Shown here: piece by piece, positions 7,452 to 8,084 of the stretch
Position numbering within the stretch: position 1 is the first letter of the stretch
Layout: each line of letters starts with the position of its first letter
From: Cellvibrionales bacterium UBA2034
GTDB lineage: Bacteria > Pseudomonadota > Gammaproteobacteria > Pseudomonadales > UBA7239
Assembly (NCBI GenBank): GCA_002333095.1
Contig: DDBK01000035.1
Span: 10,012-18,095, forward strand
Direction: 5' to 3'
Length of the DNA stretch: 8,084 bases
The notes under the pieces: model-generated
What the model was told of the DNA's origin: nothing
Databases searched by the model: none
What the model saw: the letters and a program-made list of their open reading frames with translations, nothing else
Position numbers and translations under genes: made by a program

Positions 7452-7478
7452 AAAAAAGCGCCTTTATGGCGCTTTTTT
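7452..7478. terminator. Bidirectional rho-independent terminator between typA and the acyltransferase gene
   Basis: A perfect 11-base-pair stem (AAAAAAGCGCC with GGCGCTTTTTT) closes a five-base TTTAT loop two bases after the typA stop. The A run and T run make it work on both strands, so it can also end the minus-strand acyltransferase transcript, whose stop is at 7485. Confidence 0.93.
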
Positions 7479-7484
7479 ATGGCA

Positions 7485-8084
7485 TTACTTATTTTCCATT
7501 TTTCCAATAATTCTGCGCGAAAACCTCATCAACGGCGACTCGATATAACGATAGTGCCAGACGCTGTACGCCAAAATCAGCAGAACCGCCGAAACAAAAA
7601 AGAATGCTGGGGTATACGCAGCCTCGCCGCCTACGGGACGCAAACCTGCGAGGAAAAAAAGGTTCAGCAAAATTGTGTGAGACAAATACAGACTATAGGA
7701 TGCACCGCCTAACAGCAATGAAGCCTTTGCGAATGGCACAAAACCACGCCTTTCTGCCTCTGAAAATATCGCCACCAGCAAGATGGCGGCCGGCCCGAAA
7801 AATGCCACTCGCGCATGAGGATAATCCAGCAAACTGTCGGCGCCAGACACCTTATTGACCTGATAAAAAACAGCAGTCGCCACAAAACCCGAAAACGCGG
7901 CAGCGCAAAGCCACAGGTTTATTTTCCCTCGCTTTTCACAATACAACGCCAGCAAGCACCCGGAAATAAATTCAGCAATATACGGCGACAAATAGAAACG
8001 ACTAGCTTTCAGCACCCAACGAAAATTTTTACGCAGCACCTCAATATCAATACACCACACCATGAAAATCGTTATGATTGAAAG
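7485..8084 (-). CDS. Acyltransferase 3 (OafA/YrhL-type) membrane protein, 5' end outside window
   Basis: C-terminal 199 residues of a polytopic inner-membrane acyltransferase of the type that O-acylates surface polysaccharides such as lipopolysaccharide O-antigen or other envelope sugars. The minus-strand frame has no stop or compelling start up to base 8084, so it continues beyond the edge; an ATG at 8063 is internal. Several membrane helices are seen, then the family's C-terminal signature: LGGASYSLYLSHTILLN, a further helix, and HYRYIESPLMRFSRR just before the end. These match the 'SYSLYLxH' and 'RYxExP' motifs of Acyltransferase 3 proteins. The N-terminal catalytic His region is not in the window, so activity and substrate cannot be judged. 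It converges on typA and shares its terminator. Confidence 0.88.
   Translation of the reverse strand, partial: LSIITIFMVWCIDIEVLRKNFRWVLKASRFYLSPYIAEFISGCLLALYCEKRGKINLWLCAAAFSGFVATAVFYQVNKVSGADSLLDYPHARVAFFGPAAILLVAIFSEAERRGFVPFAKASLLLGGASYSLYLSHTILLNLFFLAGLRPVGGEAAYTPAFFFVSAVLLILAYSVWHYRYIESPLMRFSRRIIGKMENK

Noticed and set aside
1..8084. A defence, toxin-antitoxin, mobile or other accessory system
   Set aside because: The genes are mainly housekeeping; there are no transposases, integrases, direct repeat arrays or nuclease/effector pairs, and no sharp change in base composition.

Overview
The window looks like chromosomal DNA of a gammaproteobacterium, probably from the broad Pseudomonas/Cellvibrio-like part of the class. 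The reasons are separate hisI and hisE genes directly followed by tatA-tatB-tatC (an order known from Pseudomonas), a gammaproteobacterial-type gshA, and a TypA/BipA very close to the E. coli protein. Base composition is moderate and even across the window. I see no insertion sequence, phage gene, CRISPR array, tRNA or rRNA.

Minus strand, right to left from about 5442 to 1: hisI, hisE, tatA, tatB, tatC, a 573-residue polytopic membrane protein, a 114-residue conserved-looking small protein, and gshA, which runs off the left edge. Neighbours overlap or are separated by about 1 to 32 bases, except for 30 bases between hisE and tatA. This looks like one eight-gene transcription unit: two steps of histidine synthesis, the twin-arginine protein export machine, an unidentified membrane protein that may be a GT-C-like glycosyltransferase, and the first enzyme of glutathione synthesis. 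Several listed starts differ from the longest open frame, because good Shine-Dalgarno sites or family alignments favour internal starts (hisI, hisE, tatA, tatB, tatC).

The divergent region 5443-5613 separates hisI from typA on the plus strand. It holds a perfect TATAAT that overlaps the first ATG of the typA frame, a TACAAT facing hisI, and a perfect 10-base inverted repeat whose arms bracket the hisI-facing -10 element.

Plus strand, 5614-7449: complete typA (bipA), a ribosome-binding translational GTPase. It is followed at once by a perfect 11-base-pair hairpin (7452-7478) that can end transcription from both sides. On the minus strand from 7485 to the right edge is the C-terminal part of an OafA-type membrane acyltransferase, convergent with typA.

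Most genes are ordinary housekeeping genes. The least explained items are the 573-residue membrane protein translationally joined to tatC, the small acidic-tailed protein ahead of gshA, and the operator-like inverted repeat in the his/typA intergenic region. I found no convincing sign of a new multi-gene system.
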